DNA of 64,000 nt. Origin: Comamonadaceae bacterium (GTDB taxonomy: Bacteria > Pseudomonadota > Gammaproteobacteria > Burkholderiales > Burkholderiaceae_C). Below, piece by piece: positions 1 to 8,863 of the stretch (its first letter is position 1; every line of letters begins with the position of its first letter). Where the stretch lies: contig CANFOS010000013.1 in NCBI GenBank assembly GCA_947448735.1, forward strand, positions 18,397-82,396, in the 5' to 3' direction. The notes below the pieces were generated by a model. That model had not been told where the DNA came from. It did not search any database and saw only the letters and a list, made by a program, of their open reading frames with translations. The position numbers were made by a program, and so were the translations under genes.

Positions 1-276
1 CGGCAGGATCACCCGCGCCACGTAGAGCGGCAGGTCCGCGCCCACGTTCGCCGGCGCATCGACCAGCAGTTCGATCTCTTCATCGGCCACCGCGCGGCCC
101 AGCATGCGCGAACGCAGCAGGTTCTCCAACAGGATGCGGATGACGTATGGCATCCGCTCCAGGTCGCCCCCGCGTTCCGCGACGCTGCGGCGCAGGTCCA
201 CCACGCGCCATTGCCGGCCGGCGACGGCCAGGCTGGTATGGAAGGGACGGATAGGGGATGGTGCGGGAGGAGTCAA
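1..276 (-). CDS. aconitate hydratase family protein, N-terminal part (truncated by window edge)
   Basis: Minus-strand reading frame gives ...LERMPYVIRILLENLLRSRMLGRAVADEEIELLVDAPANVGADLPLYVARVILP, resembling the aconitase A N-terminus (LP.SLRILLENLLR ... ARVILQD). Start codon uncertain (TTG near 276 or an internal GTG). Confidence 0.55.
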   Translation of the reverse strand, partial: MTPPAPSPIRPFHTSLAVAGRQWRVVDLRRSVAERGGDLERMPYVIRILLENLLRSRMLGRAVADEEIELLVDAPANVGADLPLYVARVILP

Positions 277-416
277 GACGGCAAAGTGTCAACAGTTGGG
301 CCGCAAGAGCACTGCCGCGGCTGAGCTCAGTTTAGCGCGAAGAAGTTGTTTTTTATTGGTAATCAGGGAAAACCCTGAAATTCCGCTCAGCGTAGCAGTT
401 TCCGCGCAAACCCAAA

Positions 417-1163
417 GTGTTGACATTTGGCAGGTGCTTCACTAAAGTCCAGCTCATGTCTGCCGCGCTCTATTCCCCGCAAAAAGCGAAGTCCCCACCG
501 CTGGCGGACGCCATCCTGGGCGAGTTGCTGCAGCGCATTTACGACGGGCGCCTGGCGCAGGGCGATCCGATCAACGAGGCCGTGATTGCCGAAGAGTTCG
601 GCGTCAGCCGCGGCCCGGTGCGTGAAGCCGTGCGCCGGCTGCAGGGCATCCAGCTGATCACCCGCGAGCCCTACCTGAAGGCGCGCGTGGTCACGCTGAC
701 GCAGGAGGGCGCGCGCGAGCTGTTCGAGATGCGCATGGCGCTGGAAGGCGTCGCCTGCCGGCTGGCCGCGCAGCGGATGACGGAGGACGAGATCAATGAC
801 CTGCTGCGCGAGCTGGAGCAGGACCGGCAGCGCACGCTGGCGGGCAAGAGCGCCAAGAGCACGACCAAGGCATTCGACTTCCACGAGCGCATCGTCCGCG
901 GCAGCCGCAACTCCCGCATCGTCGATGCGCTGTGCGGCGATATGTACCACCTGCTGCGCATGTACCGTCGCCGCTCCTCGGCCGTGCCGGAGCGCAAAAG
1001 CCAGGCCTACGCCGAACACTGGCAGATCGTGCGGGCGCTGCGCGCGCGCGACGGCGAGCTGGCCGAATCGCTGATGCGGGCCCACGTGCTGCGGGCCGAC
1101 GAGCACCTTTTCACCAGCCTGCCGCTCATCGCCAGCGACACGGCGGCACAGCGCCGGGCCTGA
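417..1163 (+). CDS. GntR family transcriptional regulator (FCD domain)
   Basis: Winged-HTH 'INEAVIAEEFGVSRGPVREAVRRLQGIQLI' plus FCD-like C-terminus; actual start may be the ATG near 456. Confidence 0.9.
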   Translation: MLTFGRCFTKVQLMSAALYSPQKAKSPPLADAILGELLQRIYDGRLAQGDPINEAVIAEEFGVSRGPVREAVRRLQGIQLITREPYLKARVVTLTQEGARELFEMRMALEGVACRLAAQRMTEDEINDLLRELEQDRQRTLAGKSAKSTTKAFDFHERIVRGSRNSRIVDALCGDMYHLLRMYRRRSSAVPERKSQAYAEHWQIVRALRARDGELAESLMRAHVLRADEHLFTSLPLIASDTAAQRRA

Positions 1164-1202
1164 GCTTTTGGCCGGCATTCTTTCCACACCACTTCCTATT
1201 CC

Positions 1203-2141
1203 ATGACCGACAACGCAAGAAAATTCCGGGCGCTGCTGCAAAGCGGCGAATTCATCGTCGCACCCGGCGTCTACGACGGCTACAGCGTGCGCCTGGTCGA
1301 GGCCGCCGGCTTCAAGACCGCGGCCACCAGCGGCGCCGCCCTGTCCAACGCGTTGCTGGGTGTGCCCGATGCGGGCGTGATGGGCCTGACCGAGAACGTC
1401 AACCATTGCCGGCACATTGCCCGCTCGGTCTTGATACCGGTCACGGCCGACGCCGACACCGGCTACGGCAATCCGATGAACGTGCACTACACGGTGCAGA
1501 TGTTCGAAGAGGCCGGCATTGCCGGCGTGAACATCGAGGACCAGGAAAGCCCCAAGCGCTGCGGCCACATGCCCGGCAAGGAGGTGATCTCCTGCGACGA
1601 GATGGTCAAGAAGGTCGAGGCGGCCTGCATGGCCCGGCGCGACGACGCCTTTGTCATCATTGCCCGCACCGACGCGATCGCGGTGGAAGGCATCGAGGGC
1701 GCTTGCCGGCGCGCGCGCGCCTATGCGGCCGCCGGTGCCGACATGATCTTTGCCGACGCCATCCGCTCCGAGCAGGACATCGCCGCCCTGGTGGAGGCCG
1801 CGGGCGTGCCGGTCACCATCAACATGGGCTTTGGCATCCGCTCGCGCCCGACCACACCGCTGTTCCCCATCAACCGATTGAAGGCGCTGGGCGTGCGCCG
1901 CATCAGCCTGCCGCGCATGCTGCCGGCCGCCGCCATCTACGGCATGCGGCAGGCGCTGCAGCTGATGCAGGGCGTGGTGGCAAGTGGCGAGCCGATCGAC
2001 CGGCCCGACCTGCTGGCCTCGATCGAGGATGTGATGGACCTGATGGGCTACGAGGAGATGCGCGAGCGCGAAGCCAAGCTGATGCGCTTCGGCGACCGCG
2101 CCCTCGTCGGTACGGCGGCAGCGGGGGAGGCGGGGCGATGA
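1203..2141 (+). CDS. isocitrate lyase/PEP mutase family protein
   Basis: ICL signature 'KRCGHMPGKE', 'DADTGYGN', 'ARTDAIAVEG'. Confidence 0.9.
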   Translation: MTDNARKFRALLQSGEFIVAPGVYDGYSVRLVEAAGFKTAATSGAALSNALLGVPDAGVMGLTENVNHCRHIARSVLIPVTADADTGYGNPMNVHYTVQMFEEAGIAGVNIEDQESPKRCGHMPGKEVISCDEMVKKVEAACMARRDDAFVIIARTDAIAVEGIEGACRRARAYAAAGADMIFADAIRSEQDIAALVEAAGVPVTINMGFGIRSRPTTPLFPINRLKALGVRRISLPRMLPAAAIYGMRQALQLMQGVVASGEPIDRPDLLASIEDVMDLMGYEEMREREAKLMRFGDRALVGTAAAGEAGR

Positions 2142-2905
2142 AGCGGCTGCTCGACCGCGTCGCCATCATCACCGGCGCCTCCGGCGGCTTGGGCCGTGCG
2201 ACGGCGCTCCGGTTCGCACAGGAAGGCGCGCGCCTGTGCCTGGCCGACCGTGTGCCCGCCGGCGAAATTCTGGAGCTGGTGCGCGCCGAAGGCGCATCGG
2301 CCATCGAGGTCGAGACCGACGTGACAGTGGCCGGTTCCGTGCAAGCGATGGTGGAGCGCACGCTGGCAGAGTTCGGCAAGGTGGACGTCCTGGTGAACAT
2401 CGCCGGCGTCAGCTCGCACGGCGCCTCTGACGACGTGGATGAGGCGGAATGGGACCGTGTGCTGCGCGGCAACCTGACCAGCGTGTTCCTCTGCTGCAAG
2501 GCGGTATTGCCCGCCATGCGCGAGCGCGGCTACGGCCGCATCGTCAACATGAGCTCCATCCTCGGCAAGAACGGCGGCAACCCGCGGCCCTGGATCGATC
2601 CGCAAGAGCAAAAGCGCGCCGGCAATCTGGCCTATGGCGCCTCCAAGGCCGGCGTCCATGCGCTGACCTATTTTCTGGCCAAGGAAAACGCGCACCACGG
2701 AATCACGGTGAACGCCGTCGCGCCGGGGCCCATCGCCACCCACATGACGCGCAACTTTCCGCAGACGCTCAAGAACCTTATTCCGGTGGGCCGCATGGGA
2801 CAGCCGGAAGACGTGGCCGATGCGGTAGCATTTTTGGCGGGAGACAGCGCGGGCTTCATCACCGGCGAGGTGATGGACGTCAACGGCGGCGCGTGGACAG
2901 ACTAG
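2138..2905 (+). CDS. SDR family NAD(P)-dependent oxidoreductase
   Basis: MKRLLDRVAIITGASGGLGRATALRF... TGxxxGxG, NIAG, YGASKAG motif; ATGA overlap with previous gene. Confidence 0.92.
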   Translation: MKRLLDRVAIITGASGGLGRATALRFAQEGARLCLADRVPAGEILELVRAEGASAIEVETDVTVAGSVQAMVERTLAEFGKVDVLVNIAGVSSHGASDDVDEAEWDRVLRGNLTSVFLCCKAVLPAMRERGYGRIVNMSSILGKNGGNPRPWIDPQEQKRAGNLAYGASKAGVHALTYFLAKENAHHGITVNAVAPGPIATHMTRNFPQTLKNLIPVGRMGQPEDVADAVAFLAGDSAGFITGEVMDVNGGAWTD

Positions 2906-2972
2906 CAGCAACGCCCAGGCACAAGTGGCACACAAGCAAACCAACGAAAAACCGAACAGGAGACAAGACAAG

Positions 2973-4430
2973 ATGCAAGCACAGCAAACCGCCTATGACG
3001 TGATCGTCATAGGCTCCGGCGTTGCAGGACTTTCGGCCGCGGTGTCGGCACAGGAAAACGGCGCAAAGGTCTGCCTGGTGGACCGGGCATCGGCCGCAGA
3101 GGCGGGCGGCAACACCCGCCACACCGGCGCCTACATCCGGATGAAGTCGGTGGACCAGGTGTCAGACGATTTCGAGGAGCACTTCGCAGCCAATGCCGGC
3201 GGCTACCTTGATCCGTTGATGATGGCCGACGTGGCGCGCGATCAACCGAGCTGGCCGCCGCTCTTGAAGGCGCTGAGCTTCGTCGATCCCAACGTGGTCG
3301 CGACGCTTGCCAGCGAATCACCGCCAACACTGGCATGGCTGCAAGGCCATGGCGTGCAGTTCTTTCCGCTGGACGTGCCATTCCCCACCTCGGCCCAGCC
3401 GCGCATCGTGCCCAGCGGCGGCGGACTGGCGCTGGTGGAGTCGCTCACCAAGGTGCTGACGCAGAAGGGCGGCACGGTGCTCTACGAAACCGCCGCCATG
3501 TCGCTGCTGCAGGATGACCAGGGCCGCGTCAGCGGCGTGCGGTCGCAGGGCCGCGGCCACCGCCGCATCGACCTGCAGGCCCGTGCGGTGGTGATCGCCA
3601 GCGGCGGCTTCCAGGGCAATGCGGAGATGCTGACCCGCTACATCGGCCCGCGCGCGCTGCACCTGCGCGCCATGTCGGTCGGCGGCCGCTACAACAAGGG
3701 CGAAGGCATCCGCATGGCGCTGGACATAGGGGCAGCGCCATGCGGCGACTTTGGCAGCTACCATGCCTCGCCCTTCGACCCGCGCTCGCGCCGGGCCGGC
3801 GCCTCGATCTACATCTACCCGTATGGCGTGCTGGTCAACAAGGAAGGCCTGCGCTTCGTCGATGAGGGTCCCGGCGAAACCGACGAGACCTACGAGAGCG
3901 TGACGCGCCGGATCTTCGCGCAGACCGACGGCATCGCCTGGAGCATCCTGGACGGCAAGACCGACGACCTGCCCAACCAGGCGGTGACGGTCAAGAGCGA
4001 GCAGCCGGCGATAGAGGCCGATTCACTGGCGCAGTTGGCGGGCAAGCTCGGCATCCCGGCCGACATGCTGGAGCGCACCGTCGGCGATTACAACGCGGCC
4101 TGCGTGGATGGCCAGTTCGACCCGCGGCGGGTGGACGGCCTGGCCACGCGCGGCCTGAACCCGCCGAAGTCGAACTGGGCGCGACCGCTGAACACGGCGC
4201 CGTTCAAGGCCTATCCCATCGTCTCGTCCATTGTTTTCACCTTCGGCGGACTGAAGACCGATTCGCTGGCGCGGGTGCTGAACCTGGAAGGCGACCCGAT
4301 CCCCGGCCTCTACGCCGCGGGCGAGGCGCAGGGTCTGTACTACGGCAACTACACCGGCGCGACATCGGTGCTCAAGGGTGCCGTGTTCGGGCGCATCGCC
4401 GGACGCGACGCGGCCCGCGCGATCGCATGA
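2973..4430 (+). CDS. FAD-dependent dehydrogenase (tricarballylate dehydrogenase/fumarate reductase flavoprotein-like)
   Basis: MQAQQTAYDVIVIGSGVAGLSAAVSA N-terminal dinucleotide fold; C-terminal 'PGLYAAGEAQGLYYGNYTGATSVLKGAVFGRIAGRDAA'. Confidence 0.88.
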   Translation: MQAQQTAYDVIVIGSGVAGLSAAVSAQENGAKVCLVDRASAAEAGGNTRHTGAYIRMKSVDQVSDDFEEHFAANAGGYLDPLMMADVARDQPSWPPLLKALSFVDPNVVATLASESPPTLAWLQGHGVQFFPLDVPFPTSAQPRIVPSGGGLALVESLTKVLTQKGGTVLYETAAMSLLQDDQGRVSGVRSQGRGHRRIDLQARAVVIASGGFQGNAEMLTRYIGPRALHLRAMSVGGRYNKGEGIRMALDIGAAPCGDFGSYHASPFDPRSRRAGASIYIYPYGVLVNKEGLRFVDEGPGETDETYESVTRRIFAQTDGIAWSILDGKTDDLPNQAVTVKSEQPAIEADSLAQLAGKLGIPADMLERTVGDYNAACVDGQFDPRRVDGLATRGLNPPKSNWARPLNTAPFKAYPIVSSIVFTFGGLKTDSLARVLNLEGDPIPGLYAAGEAQGLYYGNYTGATSVLKGAVFGRIAGRDAARAIA

Positions 4431-4459
4431 CCTATCTACAAACCACGAAGGAGACAACG

Positions 4460-5458
4460 ATGAAGCAGAACCAATCGAATCGCCTGGCGGCGCTGGCCCG
4501 CGCGCTGGGATTTGCGGCGCTGGCTGCCGCCGCGCTCGCGCAGCCGGCCGCGCATGCGGCGGACGACTTTCCAAGCAAGCCCTTGCGCATGGTGGTGCCC
4601 TTCTCGCCTGGCGGCTCCACCGACGTGATTGCGCGCCTGGTCGCGCGGGAGATGTCCAAGCAGCTGGGCCAGACCGTAGTTGTGGAGAACAAGGACGGCG
4701 CCTCGGGCGCGATCGCCACCGACTTCGTCGCCAAGGCCGCACCGGACGGCTACACCATGTGCTACTGCACGACCGGCTCGATAGCGATCCTGCCGCTGAT
4801 CGATGCCAAGCTGAGCTACAAGCCCGAGCGGGACTTGTCGGCTGTGACGCATGCGGTCAACCAGCCCTTCGTCGTGGTGGTGCGCAGCAACCTCGGCGTG
4901 GACACTTTGAAGGACCTGGTCGCCATGAGCAAGAGCGGGCGCAACCTCAGCTTCGGCTCGCCCGGAACGGCAACACCCAGCCACCTGACCGGCGAGCTGC
5001 TCAACCTGGCGACTGGCATGGACATGCGCCACGTGCCCTACCGCGGCGATACGCCCGCGGTGCAGGACATGCTGGGCGGCCACATCGACGCCATGATGCT
5101 GTCGGCCATCAGCGTCAAGCCGTTGGTGGAGTCGGGCAAGGTCAAGGCGCTGGCAGTCTCCAGCACCACGCGCCTGAAGACGTTGCCCGAGCTGCCCACC
5201 ATCGCCGAGCTCGGCTATGCCGGCTTCCAGACCAACAACCTGCAGGCCATTTTTGTGCCCGCTGGCACGCCGCCGGACGTGATCGCCAAGCTCAATGCGG
5301 CGGCGGTGGCCGGGCTGCGCACGGCTGAAGCGGTGGAGAAGATCGGCGGACAGGGCCTCATCATCGTCGCTGATTCGCCGGCGTCCGCCACCCGCAGCAT
5401 GCGGGAAGAGTCGGCGCGCTGGGCCCCGGTGGTCAACAAGCTCGACCTGAAACGCTGA
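4460..5458 (+). CDS. Bug family tripartite tricarboxylate transporter substrate-binding protein
   Basis: Signal peptide; 'FPSKPLRMVVPFSPGGSTDVIARLVAREMSKQLGQTVVVENKDGASGAI'. Confidence 0.93.
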   Translation: MKQNQSNRLAALARALGFAALAAAALAQPAAHAADDFPSKPLRMVVPFSPGGSTDVIARLVAREMSKQLGQTVVVENKDGASGAIATDFVAKAAPDGYTMCYCTTGSIAILPLIDAKLSYKPERDLSAVTHAVNQPFVVVVRSNLGVDTLKDLVAMSKSGRNLSFGSPGTATPSHLTGELLNLATGMDMRHVPYRGDTPAVQDMLGGHIDAMMLSAISVKPLVESGKVKALAVSSTTRLKTLPELPTIAELGYAGFQTNNLQAIFVPAGTPPDVIAKLNAAAVAGLRTAEAVEKIGGQGLIIVADSPASATRSMREESARWAPVVNKLDLKR

Positions 5459-5460
5459 AG

Positions 5461-6105
5461 ATGGCCGACGCGCTGTCCATCCACGCCTCCTCGCTGGATG
5501 CGGAGGGCTGCTACAAGCTGCTCAGCGGCGTGGTGGTGCCGCGGCCCATCGCCTGGATCACCACGCAGTCCGAAGCGGGGCTGGTCAACCTGGCGCCCTT
5601 TAGCTGCTACACCTACGTCTGCAGCAAGCCGCCGATGGTCGGCATCAACATCGGCCGACGCGCAGGGCAGCGCAAGGACACCAGCCGCAACATCGTTGCG
5701 TGCGGCGAGTTCGTCGTGAACGTCGGCGACGAGACCATGGTGGAAAACGTCCACCGCAGCGCCGACGAATACCCGCCGGAAGTCAGCGAAACGCAGCTGC
5801 TGGGGCTGGAGCTTGCGCCCAGCGAACTGATCGCCACGCCCCGCCTGGCCGCGGTGCCGGTGGCCATGGAATGCAGACTGCACAGCGTTCAGGAATTCGG
5901 CGAAACCCGGGCGGAGTTCATCGTCGGCGAAGTGCTGGTGTTTCATTTTCGCGATGGCATCTACAAGGGCGGCAAGGTAGATACGGCCGCGCTGCGTCCG
6001 CTGGCCCGGCTGGGCGGGCCCAATTACGCGGGCCTCGGGCCAATGGTGACCATGGCGGCCGTTTCTCGAACGCCGCAGATGGTGACCGTGACAGATAGCG
6101 GTTGA
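5461..6105 (+). CDS. flavin reductase family protein
   Basis: 'KLLSGVVVPRPIAWITTQSEAGLVNLAPFSCYTYVCSKPPMVGINIG...KDTSRNI'. Confidence 0.88.
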   Translation: MADALSIHASSLDAEGCYKLLSGVVVPRPIAWITTQSEAGLVNLAPFSCYTYVCSKPPMVGINIGRRAGQRKDTSRNIVACGEFVVNVGDETMVENVHRSADEYPPEVSETQLLGLELAPSELIATPRLAAVPVAMECRLHSVQEFGETRAEFIVGEVLVFHFRDGIYKGGKVDTAALRPLARLGGPNYAGLGPMVTMAAVSRTPQMVTVTDSG

Positions 6106-6171
6106 AGGACGGCCAGGACTGCGGCGCGCATCAGATGCACGCACAGCATCAGGTCGTCATTCTTTCTATAA

Positions 6172-6188
6172 CGCCATTTTTTATGGCG
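6172..6188. terminator. hairpin in convergent intergenic region (possible bidirectional terminator)
   Basis: CGCCAT-TTTTT-ATGGCG inverted repeat between convergent genes ending at 6105 (+) and 6240 (-). Confidence 0.35.
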
Positions 6189-6239
6189 ATCTATGCATTA
6201 GCGATGCACACCCCAACACTCAGATACGGGGGCCGGTAA

Positions 6240-8852
6240 TCAAAACGCTGAAAGCACATCTTGGGTCGTTCGGATCAGACCGATGCGCGGGAAGACAAAT
6301 TTCACTGTGCCGGCGTGGGCTTCTGCGGATGGGCTGGCCATGGCGTCCTCCACCAGCACCTGGTCGTAGCCGCGCTCAAAGGCATCGCGGGCGGTGGACT
6401 CGACACCCACATGGGTAGAAATACCGGCCAGCACAATGGTTTTGATGCCTCGGCGGCGCAACTGCAAATCAAGCTCGGTGCCGTAGAAGGCGCCCCACTG
6501 GCGCTTCGTGATTTGCACGTCTGTGGCGTGCGGGCCCAGCTCGGGCACAACCGTCGACCAGTTGTCGGGTCGGGTTGTGGCGGGTGGCGCAACGCCATCG
6601 ACTTTCGGTGAAAGCGCGTCTTTGCCATCGGGCAGATTGCCTACCGTCACAAGCACGACCGGCGCGCCGGCCTTGCGGAATGCGTCTGCCATTTGGGAAG
6701 CCCGGGCAACCACTTCAGAGCTTGGGCGCGGATGAACGTTCATGGCCACGATACCGTGCTGAAGGTCGATCAGCACAAGGGCGGTGGTGGCGGGGTTGAT
6801 GGCGAGGGCAGGCGTTGTCATGTTTTCTTCCTTGGGAACAGTGGGTTGAGATGTAGCGCTGGCAAGCAGGGAAATTTGAGTTGCTGCGGCATGACCTTCA
6901 CTGGTCGCCGCGAGCGTATCGCGGGCTATTTTGCAGTCTCCCACAAGCCTCACGTCAATGCCGGCAATTCGTAGCGGGTGCTGCAAGGCGATTTCAGGTG
7001 CACGTGGCGAGGCATAGGCAAAAAATGCGAGGTTGTCAATGCTATGAACCGGGCCGCCGAAGACGCTGACGTATTCCAGGCGGGCTTCGTCCTCGACACT
7101 CGGGCCCCATTGCGGCTGTACCAGAGTGATGACTTCTATGCCCCGCTCGTGAAAGCGACGCAAAATACGCTGGCGCGCCACCAGCACGACTTCTTCGGCA
7201 ATGGTTTCGCGGGGAGACAGGATAACCACGCGATCAAAAATGTCGCGTAGCCGCTCGGCCGCAACATAGGTGCCATCGGTCTGGTCCAAATCGAAGATCA
7301 CTGCTGCACCGCGCTGGCGCTGTGTGATGCCCTGCAAGCCCTGCATGGCCGTGCGCAGGTCCGAGATGGTGTCCGTGCCTCGCAAACTGGCGGGCAGGTC
7401 TGCCGGCCAGGTCATGACGGCGCCGGTTGCCAGAATCACGTGGTCAGGCTTTTGCGCGATGATGTCCTGCGCAGTAGCAAGATGACCGAGGAAGAAGCGG
7501 ACACCAGCCTTTTGGGCTTCAACAAACTGGTAGTCATAAATGCTCGAGAGCGACTCCCCCAGCGGCATGCTGGCTTGCAGGCGCGTTTTGCCGCCCACCT
7601 CATCTGAGCTGCCAAAGACAACAACGTCATTGCCGCGCTGAGCCGCAACCATCGCCGCTTCGAGTCCTGCAACGCCAGCCCCGACCACAACCACCTTGCG
7701 GCTTTGTTCGGATCGCGGTAGCGCCTCCAATTCATCCGGATTTGAAAGGCGCGGATTGTTGTCGCAGGCCAGTGTTCGATTGGAGTTGATGGCCTTCCAG
7801 CAGGTGTTGCACGAAACGCAGTAGCGAATGTCCCGGGCGCGGCCGCGGGCGGCTTTGATGGGCCAGGCGGCGTCGGTGATCAGTGCCCGCCCCAAGCCCA
7901 CCAACTCAGCATCGCCCCGCTGCAAAATGGCTTCGGCCTCCGCCGGGTCAGTGATGCGGCCCAAAGCCATCACAGGCACGCCCGGTGTGGCAGTGCGCAA
8001 TTGCCGGATCAGCGGCATATAGGTCAGGCGCGGCGTGCTGTCGTCTGGCAGGTGCATCTCCAGTGTGCGGTGGTGCGTACCCTGGGCATACGTCAGGTAA
8101 TCCACTTTCACCTGAGCCACGACGTGAGCCGCAATTTCTCCGGCGCGCTCAGGCGTGATGCTGCCCGCGATGCCGTCGTCGCCCGGCAGCTTCACGCCGA
8201 CGATGAAGCCGCCGCCGCAGGCCGCGCGAATGGCCCGGCACACTTCCACCAGCAGCTTCGCCCGGCCGGACAGATCGCCGCCCCAGGCGTCTTCGCGCTG
8301 ATTGGAGCGCAGCGACAGAAACTGATGAAAAAGGTGGCCATGCCCGGCCGAGATTTCGATCCCCGAGAAACCACAGCGTTGCATGCGGGCGCTGGACGCA
8401 GCTGCCAGATCAATGAACCGCATGATCTCATCATGACTCATGGGGTGCGGTACGGTGTAGCTCAGGTCGTCGGGCAAAGGTGAGGCGCCTACAGCGTTAT
8501 AGGTCCGCCCTGGTACGTGACGCCCACGCCCACTGTCCTGGATCTGGCCCAGCAGAAGGCAGCCTTCGGATTCAACGCCATCGGCAAGGCGTTTCAGGTC
8601 ACCCTCCATGCGGTCATTCCAGGCGACGATGCGTTCGTTACTCTGGTGTGGCGCTATGCCCAGTGGGTCTGTGACGATCATGCCGGCGCCACCCCGTGCC
8701 CGGTTGACAAAATATTGCCAGTAGGACGTGTGCATTCCTTTCTCCGCCCCGAAGCGAGGCGAGATCGATGCATGCGCGATGCGGTTCTTCAGCGTGCGCC
8801 CGGCCAGCGTGAAAGATGAAAAAAGTTGCGGGTAAACCTCGTTGCCTGGCAT
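6240..8852 (-). CDS. fusion: NADH:flavin oxidoreductase/2,4-dienoyl-CoA reductase-like protein (OYE + FAD domain) joined to C-terminal isochorismatase-family domain
   Basis: N-term OYE barrel 'YPQLFSSFTLAGRTLKNRIAHASISPRFG'; Cys cluster 'YCVSCNTCWKAINSNRTLACDNNP'; FAD fold 'VVVVGAGVAGLEAAMVAAQRG'; C-term 'TTALVLIDLQHGIVAMN...VLAGISTHVGVESTARDAFERGYDQVLVEDAM'. Single 870-codon ORF. Confidence 0.85.
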   Translation of the reverse strand: MPGNEVYPQLFSSFTLAGRTLKNRIAHASISPRFGAEKGMHTSYWQYFVNRARGGAGMIVTDPLGIAPHQSNERIVAWNDRMEGDLKRLADGVESEGCLLLGQIQDSGRGRHVPGRTYNAVGASPLPDDLSYTVPHPMSHDEIMRFIDLAAASSARMQRCGFSGIEISAGHGHLFHQFLSLRSNQREDAWGGDLSGRAKLLVEVCRAIRAACGGGFIVGVKLPGDDGIAGSITPERAGEIAAHVVAQVKVDYLTYAQGTHHRTLEMHLPDDSTPRLTYMPLIRQLRTATPGVPVMALGRITDPAEAEAILQRGDAELVGLGRALITDAAWPIKAARGRARDIRYCVSCNTCWKAINSNRTLACDNNPRLSNPDELEALPRSEQSRKVVVVGAGVAGLEAAMVAAQRGNDVVVFGSSDEVGGKTRLQASMPLGESLSSIYDYQFVEAQKAGVRFFLGHLATAQDIIAQKPDHVILATGAVMTWPADLPASLRGTDTISDLRTAMQGLQGITQRQRGAAVIFDLDQTDGTYVAAERLRDIFDRVVILSPRETIAEEVVLVARQRILRRFHERGIEVITLVQPQWGPSVEDEARLEYVSVFGGPVHSIDNLAFFAYASPRAPEIALQHPLRIAGIDVRLVGDCKIARDTLAATSEGHAAATQISLLASATSQPTVPKEENMTTPALAINPATTALVLIDLQHGIVAMNVHPRPSSEVVARASQMADAFRKAGAPVVLVTVGNLPDGKDALSPKVDGVAPPATTRPDNWSTVVPELGPHATDVQITKRQWGAFYGTELDLQLRRRGIKTIVLAGISTHVGVESTARDAFERGYDQVLVEDAMASPSAEAHAGTVKFVFPRIGLIRTTQDVLSAF

Positions 8853-8863
8853 GTGTTCAGGCT

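Noticed and set aside
387-1568. 393-aa minus-strand ORF
   Set aside because: Antisense to GntR and lyase genes with no domain signature.
932-2905. 657-aa ORF spanning GntR, lyase and SDR regions
   Set aside because: Only its C-terminal part (from ATG 2138) is a real SDR; the upstream part is an out-of-frame high-GC open stretch overlapping clearly coding genes.
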